64,000 nt of DNA from Nitrospira sp. (GTDB lineage Bacteria; Nitrospirota; Nitrospiria; Nitrospirales; Nitrospiraceae). A program made the translations under genes and the position numbers. The notes beneath the pieces are model-generated. The model was given only the letters and a program-made list of their open reading frames with translations. It did not search any database and was not told the DNA's origin. The stretch lies in assembly GCA_009594995.1 (NCBI GenBank), contig VOPR01000070.1, forward strand, positions 56,333 to 120,332, written 5' to 3'. Positions 9,687-17,720 of this stretch are shown piece by piece; positions within the stretch are counted from its first letter, which is position 1, and the number at the start of each line of letters is the position of its first letter.

Positions 9687-10622
9687 TTGGTGAACGTGAA
9701 AAATCACAACGGAAAGGACGTCATACGTGTCGTGGTGGTGGGGTTCGGGAAAGTAGGCAAGGCCTGTGCGGAAGGCGTGCTCGCAAGCCAGGACCTCGCG
9801 CTGGCGGCCATCGTGCGACGTCTTGATAGCATGGGCCGACCCTTACCCGATGCATTCAGCAAGATACCGGTCGTCTCTCATACGGCGCAGGTTCAGCAGA
9901 TGGATGGAGCACTCCTGTGCGTGCCTATGACACAGGTTCTCGAGACGGCGCACGATTGTCTCCAGCATGGCGTGCCGGTCATCGAAGCATCCCAGCTGCA
10001 CGGGGAGGCGTTTCAGGCTCATCGGGAGGCCATTCATCGTGTGGCCGCGCGCTTCAACGTCCCGGCCATTGTGGGTGCCGGGTGGGATCCGGGAGCCCTG
10101 TCTCTTCTCCGTTCGCTCTTTGGACTGCTGGCTCCGGAAGGTGAGACCGAGACCAGGCATCGGGTGGCCGCGAGTCTTCACCATACGGCAATGGCTCGTC
10201 AGGTGATGGGCGTGAAAGACGCCCTCTGCACGGAACAGACTGCGGCGGATGGCCGGCGCCAGCGGTATGTCTATGTCGAATTGGAACAGGCGAGCGAGGT
10301 CGAGCGAGTCGCCGCTGCAATTCGTGCCGACCCGCTCTTTCTCGGAGAAGAGACTCTGGTGTTTCCGGTCGAGAGCGTGGCGGCGCTTGAGCAAGAAGGG
10401 CATGGCATTGTGCTGGAGCGGCGCGGTGCGCCGGGGCGCTTGGGGCATCAACGGTTGCTGTTTGAAGCTCGTTTCGATGACGCCATCATGACTGCGCACA
10501 TCATGCTGGCAGCGGCTCGCGCCTTACGGGGATTGAGTCCGGGCGCCCATTCTCTCCTCGATCTGCCGCTGACCACCCTGTGGGGCGAGCAGGCTCACGT
10601 TGCGGAACGAGCGTGGCTCTAA
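9687..10622 (+). CDS. Diaminopimelate dehydrogenase-like NAD(P)-dependent oxidoreductase
   Basis: 311 residues with an N-terminal Rossmann motif VVVVGFGKVGKACAEG. A central GAGWDPGALSLLRSLF segment resembles the TGWDPG motif of meso-diaminopimelate dehydrogenase, which reductively aminates tetrahydrodipicolinate in lysine and peptidoglycan synthesis. Length fits the Ddh family (about 320). The start is TTG 9687 or GTG 9690; AGGA at 9677-9680 serves either, and no ATG is suitably placed. Its neighbours (PEBP protein, nucleotidyltransferase) do not help. The inverted repeats directly upstream suggest regulated expression. Another amino-acid or opine dehydrogenase activity is possible. Confidence 0.72.
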   Translation: MVNVKNHNGKDVIRVVVVGFGKVGKACAEGVLASQDLALAAIVRRLDSMGRPLPDAFSKIPVVSHTAQVQQMDGALLCVPMTQVLETAHDCLQHGVPVIEASQLHGEAFQAHREAIHRVAARFNVPAIVGAGWDPGALSLLRSLFGLLAPEGETETRHRVAASLHHTAMARQVMGVKDALCTEQTAADGRRQRYVYVELEQASEVERVAAAIRADPLFLGEETLVFPVESVAALEQEGHGIVLERRGAPGRLGHQRLLFEARFDDAIMTAHIMLAAARALRGLSPGAHSLLDLPLTTLWGEQAHVAERAWL

Positions 10623-10676
10623 CCCGACTTGCAGTGGTGCCCTCTGCCGCTGAGGCCGGTGCTGTCAGAAGGGGAC

Positions 10677-11141
10677 ATGATGGCGTTTGAATTGACCAGT
10701 GGCACGTTCAAGGAAGGGGAACTGATTCCGAAGAAACATACCTGCGAGGGCGACGATCTCTCTCCGCCCCTACGGTGGAATCATCCTCCGGTCGGCACTC
10801 GCAGTTTCGCGCTGATTGCAGACGACCCCGATGCACCAGGCGGCACCTGGGTGCACTGGGTGATCTTCAATATCCCCATCGACGTGCGCGGATTAGCCGA
10901 AGGCCTGCCGGCGACGGATACCTTGCCGAATGACGCGCAACAGGGACTGACAAGCTTCAAGCGGGTCGGTTATGGCGGTCCTTGTCCCCCGCCCGGTGCC
11001 CCTCACCGCTACTACTTCACACTCTACGCGTTAAATCGGGAATTGCCTCTCAAGTCGCGGGCGACCAAGGCTCAGGTGGTCGATGCGATGAAAGGCCATG
11101 TGCTGGCCGAGGTTCGATTGATGGGCCGGTTCGGTAGGTGA
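10677..11141 (+). CDS. YbhB/YbcL-type phosphatidylethanolamine-binding-like (PEBP) protein
   Basis: 154 residues of the bacterial PEBP/Raf-kinase-inhibitor-like family; bacterial members have no firmly established role. Signature segments are visible: DDPDAPGGTWVHWVIFNIP, and YGGPCPPPGAPHRYYFTLYAL, containing the anion-pocket residues. There is no signal peptide, so it is cytoplasmic. ATG 10677 is preceded by AAGGGG; another ATG follows directly. It lies 54 bp after the diaminopimelate dehydrogenase-like gene and probably shares its transcript. It ends convergently 17 bp from the nucleotidyltransferase gene. Confidence 0.92.
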   Translation: MMAFELTSGTFKEGELIPKKHTCEGDDLSPPLRWNHPPVGTRSFALIADDPDAPGGTWVHWVIFNIPIDVRGLAEGLPATDTLPNDAQQGLTSFKRVGYGGPCPPPGAPHRYYFTLYALNRELPLKSRATKAQVVDAMKGHVLAEVRLMGRFGR

Positions 11142-11158
11142 CCTCGGTAGGTCTTCCA

Positions 11159-12154
11159 TCATGGCTGTATGGTTGGTTCCTGGCTGCGACCGGGGACGGA
11201 GTCTGTTGCCAAAGGTGTCTCGAGATATTCCAGCGGGAAGGCAGGGACGCGGCCGATTCTGCGAAGAGTTTCTGCTACCCGGACCGGTTTGCCCCAATCG
11301 CTCCAGAGGACGTCCCGGAGCTCGATCACGGCGATCGACTCGGCCGCCTGCTGCAGCAGATGCGTGGACAGGTTGTACGCGGGCATGTCGTGGTAGATGG
11401 CGTCGAGGATCTCAAGCTCCTGCGGCTGTCCGATTGCCCGGGTGAGTTGTTCGAAGCAGCGCATCAGGTCCGGAAAGCAGCGCCACCCGATTTGCCACAG
11501 CAATCCGGCTCGAGCGGCAACCACAAAGGTATTCCATAAAGCTCCGTGGCGTAGCGCATGACCGGCCTGCACCGGCGTGGGCTTTTCGATGAACGACTCA
11601 ACCCCGCGCACCGGCTCTCTTGCGTGAGAGGGGAGTGGTTTCCCGGGTAGGATCCAGCCGTACTCCGTTTCGAGCCGGTCCGGCCGAACTCCCAACAGAA
11701 CGAGCCGATCAGGCATCCTTCGCGCCGAATCGGTCATCCGGCGCACGGCGTCCAGAAAGCGTTCTTCGGGATGCACGAAATGATCGGAGGGAAAGATGAC
11801 GACGGTCGCGTCCGGGGTGAGCGCATGGATGTATGTTAACGGCAGGAACAGACCTGCCGCGGTCTCACAGTTACGCGGTTGATAGATGACCTGTCCAACG
11901 TTGCGTCCCTGCAACTGCGCCAGAATTTCCGTGCGATGATCGCGCGCCACGACGGCGATAATTCGCTCCGGTGCTGTCAGCCTGGATGCCCGATCGACCG
12001 TGTGTTGGAACATGGAACGGGAACCCACGAACGTACAGTACTGTTTGGGCCGGTTGAATCCGAGCCAGCGCCGGACCAGCGGTTGCATTCTGGTCCCTTC
12101 GCCGCCTGCGAGGACGATCGCCCAATGGGAGGAGAGCGATTGCTCCTGGTGCAT
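11159..12154 (-). CDS. Mannose-1-phosphate guanylyltransferase-like nucleotidyltransferase
   Basis: 331 residues. The sugar-nucleotidyltransferase core is clear: VLAGGEGTRMQPL at the N terminus (nucleotide binding), FNRPKQYCTFVG, FPSDHFV (metal-binding aspartate region), YGWILPG and SFIEKPTP. The combination is closest to mannose-1-phosphate guanylyltransferase (ManC/RfbM type), which makes GDP-mannose for polysaccharides. It lacks the C-terminal isomerase domain of bifunctional ManC. The hexose specificity is inferred. It is a single gene, convergent with the PEBP gene, with no other polysaccharide genes nearby. Confidence 0.8.
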   Translation of the reverse strand: MHQEQSLSSHWAIVLAGGEGTRMQPLVRRWLGFNRPKQYCTFVGSRSMFQHTVDRASRLTAPERIIAVVARDHRTEILAQLQGRNVGQVIYQPRNCETAAGLFLPLTYIHALTPDATVVIFPSDHFVHPEERFLDAVRRMTDSARRMPDRLVLLGVRPDRLETEYGWILPGKPLPSHAREPVRGVESFIEKPTPVQAGHALRHGALWNTFVVAARAGLLWQIGWRCFPDLMRCFEQLTRAIGQPQELEILDAIYHDMPAYNLSTHLLQQAAESIAVIELRDVLWSDWGKPVRVAETLRRIGRVPAFPLEYLETPLATDSVPGRSQEPTIQP

Positions 12155-12560
12155 GACATCCCTTCAATCCGATGCAGTGATTCGTGAGGCGAGGTGCGCT
12201 CGGACAAGAGTGGAGTGCCCCCAAAATTCATCACATGGCTCGGCATCTGATGAGTGGTAAGAGCAAGAGGGACGCCAGGGAGGAACAGAGGACGTGGCGA
12301 AGGCATCAGTGGCGTATCGCCGCAGGAAACGCGTCTCCTGCTCGTGCTGATGGGCGGTAAGGGAGTGGGGCGCTCTGCGCCACCCTCTGCGTGCCGGCTT
12401 GTAGAGAAAAGTCCCAGGGCGTTGAGCGCGAAGGTCGATGCACATCGCGCTGGCCGGTGAAGCATGGCAGCTCGAATGATTGCGGAGGTTTGATCACATG
12501 AACAGGAGAGGTGTCCGTCGAACTGTTCCAGGATGAGCGGTATCGATCGCGGTTAAGCGG
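12155..12560. other. Intergenic region without a supported gene
   Basis: 406 bp between two minus-strand genes. Small open frames on both strands lack ribosome-binding sites and family character. Presumably it holds the promoter of the nucleotidyltransferase gene and the 3' end of the cytochrome transcript. No clear terminator was seen. Confidence 0.45.
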
Positions 12561-12998
12561 TTAATAGGGGCTCTTGCTCGGCATCGAGGCACTCTGCCGG
12601 AGGGCTGCAAGATAGGCGAGAATATCCTTGATGTCCTGATCGGTCAACGTGGTATCGGGAAACATTCCGCTTCCAGGGTGGCCTTCACGTATCGCTTGGA
12701 ATCGGGCCTTATTGTCTTTCAGATTCTGGACCGCGCGATTCCGGAGATCGGGCGCGGATGCCGCATGCTTGGCGATCGCTGCCGTGGTGTCTGGGGTGAG
12801 CGAGGGTTTTTTGTCGATAACCCCGTCGATGCCGTGGCAGTAGTGACAAATGCCCTTGCCGTTAAACAAGGCTTTGCCCTGCGTGGCATCACCCTTCATG
12901 CCGCTGCCGATGCCGGTCGATTCAGCTCGACTGGTGCCGGGCGCTGAGAGCAATAGGGTGACCAGAAGCAGACCGGAAAATAGCCTGTGGTTCAGCAT
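12561..12998 (-). CDS. Exported monohaem cytochrome c
   Basis: 145 residues: an N-terminal signal peptide (MLNHRLFSGLLLVTLLLSAPG, likely cleaved after SRA), then a class I cytochrome c domain with one CHYCH haem site near residue 54 and a distal GSGMFPDTTL segment that can supply the methionine ligand. DIKDILAYLAALR is the usual C-terminal helix. It probably shuttles electrons in the periplasm. ATG 12998 is preceded by GAGGA; the frame is open much further upstream, but that part lacks cytochrome character. It is divergent from the triple-repeat gene at 13190. Confidence 0.9.
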   Translation of the reverse strand: MLNHRLFSGLLLVTLLLSAPGTSRAESTGIGSGMKGDATQGKALFNGKGICHYCHGIDGVIDKKPSLTPDTTAAIAKHAASAPDLRNRAVQNLKDNKARFQAIREGHPGSGMFPDTTLTDQDIKDILAYLAALRQSASMPSKSPY

Positions 12999-13189
12999 GG
13001 ACGTTGTCCTCGTGTTGGCATGACGATTGATCCAGTATGCCGCGGTGATTCCCGGAACACAATGCCATCGACCGATATAGTGTCCATGTCCCCGCATGTC
13101 TGATCTGTCTGCGTTCATGCTCCGCAAAATGCCTTGGTATAATGCTGGATGGTTTCCCACGCAACCAAGTAACGCTGAGGAGGGACGAC

Positions 13190-13585
13190 ATGATGAAGAC
13201 ACCAAAAGCTCGCTCCAAGGCCGGTGAGATAAAGAAGAGCACCACGTTTTCGAGTCCGGTGGCCCGGAAAGCCTTGGCGGCCAAACAGCGACAGAAGAAA
13301 GAAGATGTGACCGCAGCGATGGAGGTGTCCCAACGGAAAGGAGCGAAGGAAAGCGCGCCGAAGATTTCTGCCGCGTTGATTCGAACCGTCGAGGCGGCGA
13401 AGCTCTCACGCAAGAAAGAGATGATTACGGGAGCCATGGAGAAAACGCAGCGAGGTGCCGATAATCAGCGCAATCCGCCGGCATCGAAGGCCTTGGAGCG
13501 AACGGTGGCAGCAAACGAGCGTCTCCGCGTGAAAACAACTATCACCGCGGCTTTGAAGGAGTCGCAACGCCGGTCCGCTTCGTGA
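13190..13585 (+). CDS. Basic protein with three internal repeats, unknown function
   Basis: 131 residues, very rich in Lys, Arg and Ala and without cysteine or membrane segments. Three copies of a roughly 33-residue unit lie at about 23-52, 58-90 and 97-130. Each has an (A/L)xRTVxAA-like helix, a basic RKK-type patch, then T-x-AM-x-x-(S/T)QR (TAAMEVSQR, TGAMEKTQR, TAALKESQR). GAGGAGGGACGAC precedes the ATG, so translation is well supported. It is divergent from the cytochrome gene with about 190 bp between starts. The composition suggests nucleic-acid binding, but this is inference; I recognise no family. Confidence 0.75.
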   Translation: MMKTPKARSKAGEIKKSTTFSSPVARKALAAKQRQKKEDVTAAMEVSQRKGAKESAPKISAALIRTVEAAKLSRKKEMITGAMEKTQRGADNQRNPPASKALERTVAANERLRVKTTITAALKESQRRSAS

Positions 13586-13741
13586 GGATCATGAAAGAGC
13601 ATGCCTTTTTTCACCCAGTGGGAGTTTGCTCATCCGATACGTGTGAATGCCGACCTTCCTCAGTATAGCGGCGCAGCCAATTCGCACCGCTAGAGGTTGT
13701 GTCAGACAAAATCTGTATGTATTTAAGGAGAATTCGTAGTG

Positions 13742-13765
13742 TCAAGTTTGTATAAATCTGCTAGG
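13742..13765 (+). promoter_or_regulatory. Upstream element shared with the 17435 gene (copy 1)
   Basis: The stretch TCAAGTTTGTATAAATCTGC followed by TAGG ends 60 bases before ATG 13825. Almost the same sequence sits 62 bases before the paralogous ATG at 17435 (copy 2 at 17352-17373). Conservation of both sequence and distance suggests a promoter or activator site for the two genes. Confidence 0.5.
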
Positions 13766-13824
13766 GTTGGGCCGCGCGCATCACGTCCGATACATATAGT
13801 CCGCTGCGATTCGGGGAGGTCTCT

Positions 13825-13995
13825 ATGCGTAGTCCTCAACTCGATCCGACCATGACACGGACACTCACCTGTCTCCACATGCGACTCATTGATCGCATAC
13901 GGTGCGAGGACGAGAACGAGCCTCCTCGCTATCGATGTCTTGAATGCGGGGCGATCATCGAAGATCCGGAATCTCACGTCAGGCCTTCCGCATAA
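13825..13995 (+). CDS. Tiny CxH...CxxC protein, paralogue of the 17435 gene
   Basis: 56 residues. Cys16 and His18, then Cys38/Cys41 in YRCLECGAIIEDP, make a plausible single zinc-binding unit. GGGGAGGT lies four bases before the ATG. The protein at 17435 has the same plan, with identical H-to-C spacing (20 positions) and the same RCLECGAII-DP core. Shared upstream sequence and paralogy make this a real gene despite its size. Function unknown; it may be a zinc-ribbon-like adaptor. Confidence 0.72.
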   Translation: MRSPQLDPTMTRTLTCLHMRLIDRIRCEDENEPPRYRCLECGAIIEDPESHVRPSA

Positions 13996-14028
13996 TCAGT
14001 CGCCCCGGTCGTTGGTACGAACTCCGGC

Positions 14029-14964
14029 CTACCGTAGAATCCCGCTCACGATCAGTTCAATGGCCTGCTCGGGGCTCAGACCCCTGGCCATCAGTGTTTC
14101 CAATTCCTTTCGATCCACGCTGCCAATGGCTGCCTCGTGAGTCACTTTTGCTTCCGGATGAAAGACCTTCACGATAGGAATGGCGCTGGCATGGGCACGG
14201 CCTTGCACGATCTCCATGCAATCCACGTGACCGCGGGCGCCTTTCGCATGGGCCTCGGTGATGCCGGTGATGTCCGCACAGGCCTCGCCGTCCAGCACGA
14301 CCCGCGTTTTGATAAGGCTGCGCGATCGTTCACCGCGAAGGACCACGGCTTCCTTCAGCGTGATGCGATCCTGTTTGTGGGCAAAAATCTTCGCGCTGAG
14401 TTCGGCCAGGCCCTCTTCTTCAACTTCGACGAGATAGTCGACGTCGAGCGTTCCCACCACACTGGATAGCAACGAGAAGTCCGAGAAATAGCGGGCGCCC
14501 TTGCCGATCTTGATCGTGGCGTGTGGCAGGACCTGCATGCCGCCGTGGGGGCCGTGGTAGTGTCCTTCGGTGTAGATCAGTGACGCGTCGGGGGCGAGCG
14601 TCATCACCGCCTGCATGCGATGTTCGGCCGCTTCAGCCAGGGGAAATAGGCAATGCGAGAGTACACGCGCCTGCGCTCCTTCGTTCACCTGCATATCGAT
14701 CTTGATCTGCTGGACCCCGGTGGGCCGGGCCAAGCCGAAACACATGTGGATCGGCTGCGCAATGGTGACGCCCGCTTCAACGACCATCCTGCCGATGATG
14801 GCATCCGCCGTTTCTTCGATATCGATGCGAAGACCCGGGACAGTCCGATGACTCAGGATATGGTGCCCCTGTGCGACGACATGCGCAATGTCCTGATGGT
14901 CGAGTAGGGAGGCCTCGGCGCCCACCATCGGGAGAGCGCGAAGGAGCGTCTCAAGGTCGGACAT
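14029..14964 (-). CDS. Short SufB/SufD-like Fe-S scaffold protein
   Basis: 311 residues matching the beta-helix core of SufB/SufD (GHYHGPHGGMQVLPHA, TRVVLDGEACADITG, HVDCMEIVQG, VTHEAAIGSVDRKELETLMARGLSPEQA). The C-terminal segment is the family's most conserved region and includes the His and Glu/Asp used for cluster assembly. It is much shorter than classical SufB (about 480) or SufD (about 420). ATG 14964 has GGGGAGG upstream; the frame extends ten codons further. It overlaps the SufC-like stop by 14 bases. With no SufS, SufE or SufU nearby, this looks like a minimal SufC-SufB-type system (called SMS/SmsCB in recent literature). Confidence 0.85.
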   Translation of the reverse strand: MSDLETLLRALPMVGAEASLLDHQDIAHVVAQGHHILSHRTVPGLRIDIEETADAIIGRMVVEAGVTIAQPIHMCFGLARPTGVQQIKIDMQVNEGAQARVLSHCLFPLAEAAEHRMQAVMTLAPDASLIYTEGHYHGPHGGMQVLPHATIKIGKGARYFSDFSLLSSVVGTLDVDYLVEVEEEGLAELSAKIFAHKQDRITLKEAVVLRGERSRSLIKTRVVLDGEACADITGITEAHAKGARGHVDCMEIVQGRAHASAIPIVKVFHPEAKVTHEAAIGSVDRKELETLMARGLSPEQAIELIVSGILR

Positions 14965-15679
14965 ACCCACAGACCTCCCCATCGCAACGGACACAGGTTC
15001 GCCCGCGGAAGTTATCTACGACCTCGCGGGGACTGCCGGAAAAGATGATGCGTCCGGCGCAGAGTTGAGAGGCCCGATCGGCGATCAGGGCTACCTCCTC
15101 CTGGTGCGTGATCAGCAGGACAGATCCTCCGCTTTCTTTCAGCGCGCGAATGATGTCGATAATGTGCGTGATCGAGAGCATATCGATCCCCGCCGCCGGT
15201 TCATCGAGAATGGCCAGTTTCGGTTTCATCGAAAGGACCGATGCGAGTTCGATCCGGTGGCGCTCTCCGCCGCTCAACGCCTTATCCATTCGCCGCGTCA
15301 GATAGCGCTCCGGATCGAGCCCCACCTGTCGTAATGGCAGTGCCGCATCGCGCTTCGTTTCGCCCACGCTTAGATACTCGCGCACCGTAATGCCTTCGAA
15401 TCGGGCCGGCTCCTGCCAGGCAAGCGTCAGGCCGAGTCGGGCCCGTTCATGCAGTGTCAGCGGCAGGAGTTCGATGCCATCGAAAAGGACTTGCCCGGCA
15501 TTCGGCGCATACCCTTCGCACCCCATCAGGACATAGGCGAGAGTGGTTTTGCCGGAGCCGTTGGCTCCGAGCAGGGCATGGATTTCCCCGCGTTGGACCG
15601 CGAAGTCGAGCCGGTCGAGAATCGGATGCCGATCGGCTTCAAACGTGAGCCCGTGAATGTCCAGCAACGGAATAGGCAT
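14951..15679 (-). CDS. SufC-like ABC ATPase of Fe-S cluster assembly
   Basis: 242-residue soluble ABC ATPase of the SufC family, which drives the SufB/SufD scaffold. Walker A GANGSGKTT, Q-loop region LAWQEPARFEGI, signature LSGGERHRIELASVL, Walker B LAILDEPAAGID and the switch LLITHQEE are all intact. The VAFQ/LAWQEP-type Q-loop is characteristic of SufC. Its 3' end overlaps the SufB-like gene by 14 bases, so the two proteins are probably made in stoichiometric pairs. It is transcribed away from the tandem DUF2238 genes, with about 270 bp between starts. Confidence 0.9.
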   Translation of the reverse strand: MPIPLLDIHGLTFEADRHPILDRLDFAVQRGEIHALLGANGSGKTTLAYVLMGCEGYAPNAGQVLFDGIELLPLTLHERARLGLTLAWQEPARFEGITVREYLSVGETKRDAALPLRQVGLDPERYLTRRMDKALSGGERHRIELASVLSMKPKLAILDEPAAGIDMLSITHIIDIIRALKESGGSVLLITHQEEVALIADRASQLCAGRIIFSGSPREVVDNFRGRTCVRCDGEVCGYVRP

Positions 15680-15953
15680 GGATATCTAGGGAATGATCAC
15701 ACCAATGTGCATCAGGTGTGCCTTCACTCACATGCGCGTTGTGCGAGTTTTCGACTGGATGGCCGGCCGAACCGTCGCGTTTTGCAGCATGGGTAGCAGA
15801 GCGCTGTGGAGTTTCTCCTCGCGCGAGCGGAGCTTGAGTGCCGTCTGTGTGCGGTTGCAGGAAGGGGTATCATCCAGTAGAGTAAATCAAACCCCTGCGC
15901 TACGCCATGACGGAGGCTGCCTTTCCCAGATCATGTCACAAGGAGAATCCAAG

Positions 15954-16592
15954 GTGAGTCGCAACAAGCTGGTGTCGATCGGGCTACTTTCGTGGTACGT
16001 GGCGGTCTCGGTCTGGATGGCGCAGGCCCCGGTCGATCCCCAGTTCTGGTTGCTGGCCAGTATCCTCCCGGCGCTCTTCGTGGTGTTATTGGTCGTGACG
16101 CACCGCTTTCTGCCCCTGTCGCATACGTCCCATGCGCTCATTACGGCCTTTCTCACCTTGCACACCATCGGCGTCCATTACACCTATGCCGAGGTGCCGG
16201 TCGGTGTGTGGATGGACCAGGTGCTGCATCTCGGGCGCAATCACTTTGACCGGATCGTGCACTTCAGTTTCGGATTCTTGTTGGCCTATCCAATGGAGGA
16301 GTTGTTTCGGTTGAGCGCGAGCATCCGGGGGTGGGTGGTCTACTATCTGCCCGTGATGACGGTCCTTGGGTTGAGCGGGCTCTGGGAAATTATTGAATCG
16401 TGGGTGGCTCGCGCCGTGCATCCCGAATTGGGCGTGACCTATCTGGGTTCGCAAGGAGATATTTGGGACGCGCAGAAGGATATGGCTGCCGCCCTCTATG
16501 GCGCGTTACTCTCCATGACGTTACTCCTGATCGTGCGCGCGTTACGTGGAGCCGAAACGACGTTGGAGTCGGAGGCGGCATTCTCGGAATAG
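15954..16592 (+). CDS. DUF2238 (YjdF-like) integral membrane protein, copy 1
   Basis: 212 residues with about six hydrophobic segments. Family motifs are HFDRIVHFSFGFLLAYPMEE, a WEIIESW membrane-embedded acidic pair, and SQGDIWDAQKDMAAALYG near the C terminus. GTG 15954 is favoured because AGGAG lies eight bases upstream; ATG 15933 is in frame but has no RBS. YjdF-type proteins have no firmly established activity. It is followed 10 bp later by a second copy, so the two are co-transcribed. Conserved His, Asp and Glu in the membrane suggest a transport or catalytic role (inference). Confidence 0.88.
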   Translation: MSRNKLVSIGLLSWYVAVSVWMAQAPVDPQFWLLASILPALFVVLLVVTHRFLPLSHTSHALITAFLTLHTIGVHYTYAEVPVGVWMDQVLHLGRNHFDRIVHFSFGFLLAYPMEELFRLSASIRGWVVYYLPVMTVLGLSGLWEIIESWVARAVHPELGVTYLGSQGDIWDAQKDMAAALYGALLSMTLLLIVRALRGAETTLESEAAFSE

Positions 16593-16602
16593 TGCGTATA
16601 CC

Positions 16603-17274
16603 ATGCATGTAGAGGCCATACATCAGCAGGGCAGTGCGGAGGCTCACCAGCCTCGGGTGCTGGTGAGCCTGCTCTTCATGTATGGGTTGCTCTGGATCTG
16701 GCTGGCGATTGAGCCGGTCAATCGCCAGGATTGGTTTCTGGAAAATCTGCTCGCCGTAGGATTGGTAGCAGTTCTTGTCCTCACCTACCGCCGGTTCGCC
16801 TTTTCAGTCACGTCCTACTATCTCATTGCGGCGTTCATGGTGCTGCATGCGATCGGCGCTCACTACACCTATTCGGAGGTTCCGTTCGGTTTCTGGCTCA
16901 AAGACGCGTGGGGGTTGAGCCGGAATCCATTCGATAGAATCGTGCATTTCGCCTATGGTCTCTTGTTGGTCTATCCGTTGCGTGAGGTGCTCGTGCGCCG
17001 GGCCGGCTTGCAGGGAGCCTGGACCTACGTGATGCCGGCGAGCGGCATTCTGGCGCAGAGCGGGTTCTTTGAAATAGTCGAAGCGATCGTCGCCATGATC
17101 GTCAGCCCGGAGTTAGGTAGCATGTACCTCGGAACACAAGGAGACGAATGGGATGCGCAGAAGGACATGGCGGCGGCCTTCGGGGGCGCAGTGCTCACCA
17201 TGGCCCTCACCGCCTGGTTACATAAGCCACAGCGGGGGCGACGCTGCACGGAACGCGTGATTGTAGCGGGATGA
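16603..17274 (+). CDS. DUF2238 (YjdF-like) integral membrane protein, copy 2
   Basis: 223 residues, clearly a paralogue of the preceding gene. It carries PFDRIVHFAYGLLLVYPLRE, FFEIVEAIVA and TQGDEWDAQKDMAAAFGG in the same order and spacing, with a comparable set of about six membrane segments. ATG 16603 starts 10 bp after the upstream stop. Its ribosome-binding site is weak, so coupling to copy 1 is likely. Divergence is high outside the motifs, so the duplication is old or the pair may form a heteromer. Function unknown. Confidence 0.87.
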   Translation: MHVEAIHQQGSAEAHQPRVLVSLLFMYGLLWIWLAIEPVNRQDWFLENLLAVGLVAVLVLTYRRFAFSVTSYYLIAAFMVLHAIGAHYTYSEVPFGFWLKDAWGLSRNPFDRIVHFAYGLLLVYPLREVLVRRAGLQGAWTYVMPASGILAQSGFFEIVEAIVAMIVSPELGSMYLGTQGDEWDAQKDMAAAFGGAVLTMALTAWLHKPQRGRRCTERVIVAG

Positions 17275-17351
17275 ATGGGCGCGTTTAGTGGAGCGTATCT
17301 GGCATTGTGATGGTGTCTGGTCGAATGGCGGGCTCGGAAGTACCTAATGAA

Positions 17352-17381
17352 TCAACTTGTACAATCTGCTAGGATCCTAGC
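17352..17381 (+). promoter_or_regulatory. Upstream element shared with the 13825 gene (copy 2), with palindrome
   Basis: TCAACTTGTACAATCTGC plus TAGG (17352-17373) repeats the element at 13742-13765 and ends 62 bases before ATG 17435. Here its end merges into a 14-bp perfect palindrome, GCTAGGATCCTAGC (17368-17381), which copy 1 lacks. Confidence 0.5.
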
Positions 17382-17434
17382 CATCGTGGCGAGCTGATAA
17401 CACGTCGGCACATACGCCATCCACGGAGGCGATC

Positions 17435-17608
17435 ATGCAGACTCCACCACTCGATCCGTCGCGCTCGGCTCTCCTCCCTCCGGCAGCCTGTTGCCATCAA
17501 CGACTCGTGGACCCTGTTCTAGCTGAGAACGGCAAAGAAACCGGAATGGTGCGCTGTTTGGAATGCGGCGCCATCATTCCTGATCCGCTGTCGGCCTCGG
17601 TACACTAG
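17435..17608 (+). CDS. Tiny CCH...CxxC protein, paralogue of the 13825 gene
   Basis: 57 residues. CCH at 19-21 and C41/C44 in RCLECGAIIPDP keep the metal-site layout of the 13825 protein; both also share an N-terminal P-x-LDP segment. ACGGAGG lies five bases before the ATG. Together with its paralogue it flanks the SufC/SufB-like and DUF2238 block, both copies in the same orientation. Function unknown. Confidence 0.72.
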   Translation: MQTPPLDPSRSALLPPAACCHQRLVDPVLAENGKETGMVRCLECGAIIPDPLSASVH

Positions 17609-17720
17609 TGACCTTCGACGCTTTGGACGGGCCGCCGAATGTACTCCGGCTTGTTTTCCAAGTCCGGATTCCTTCTTTGCGACCGTTCAACCTGCTCTTT
17701 TGAGGTCAGATCCTCGGTCT

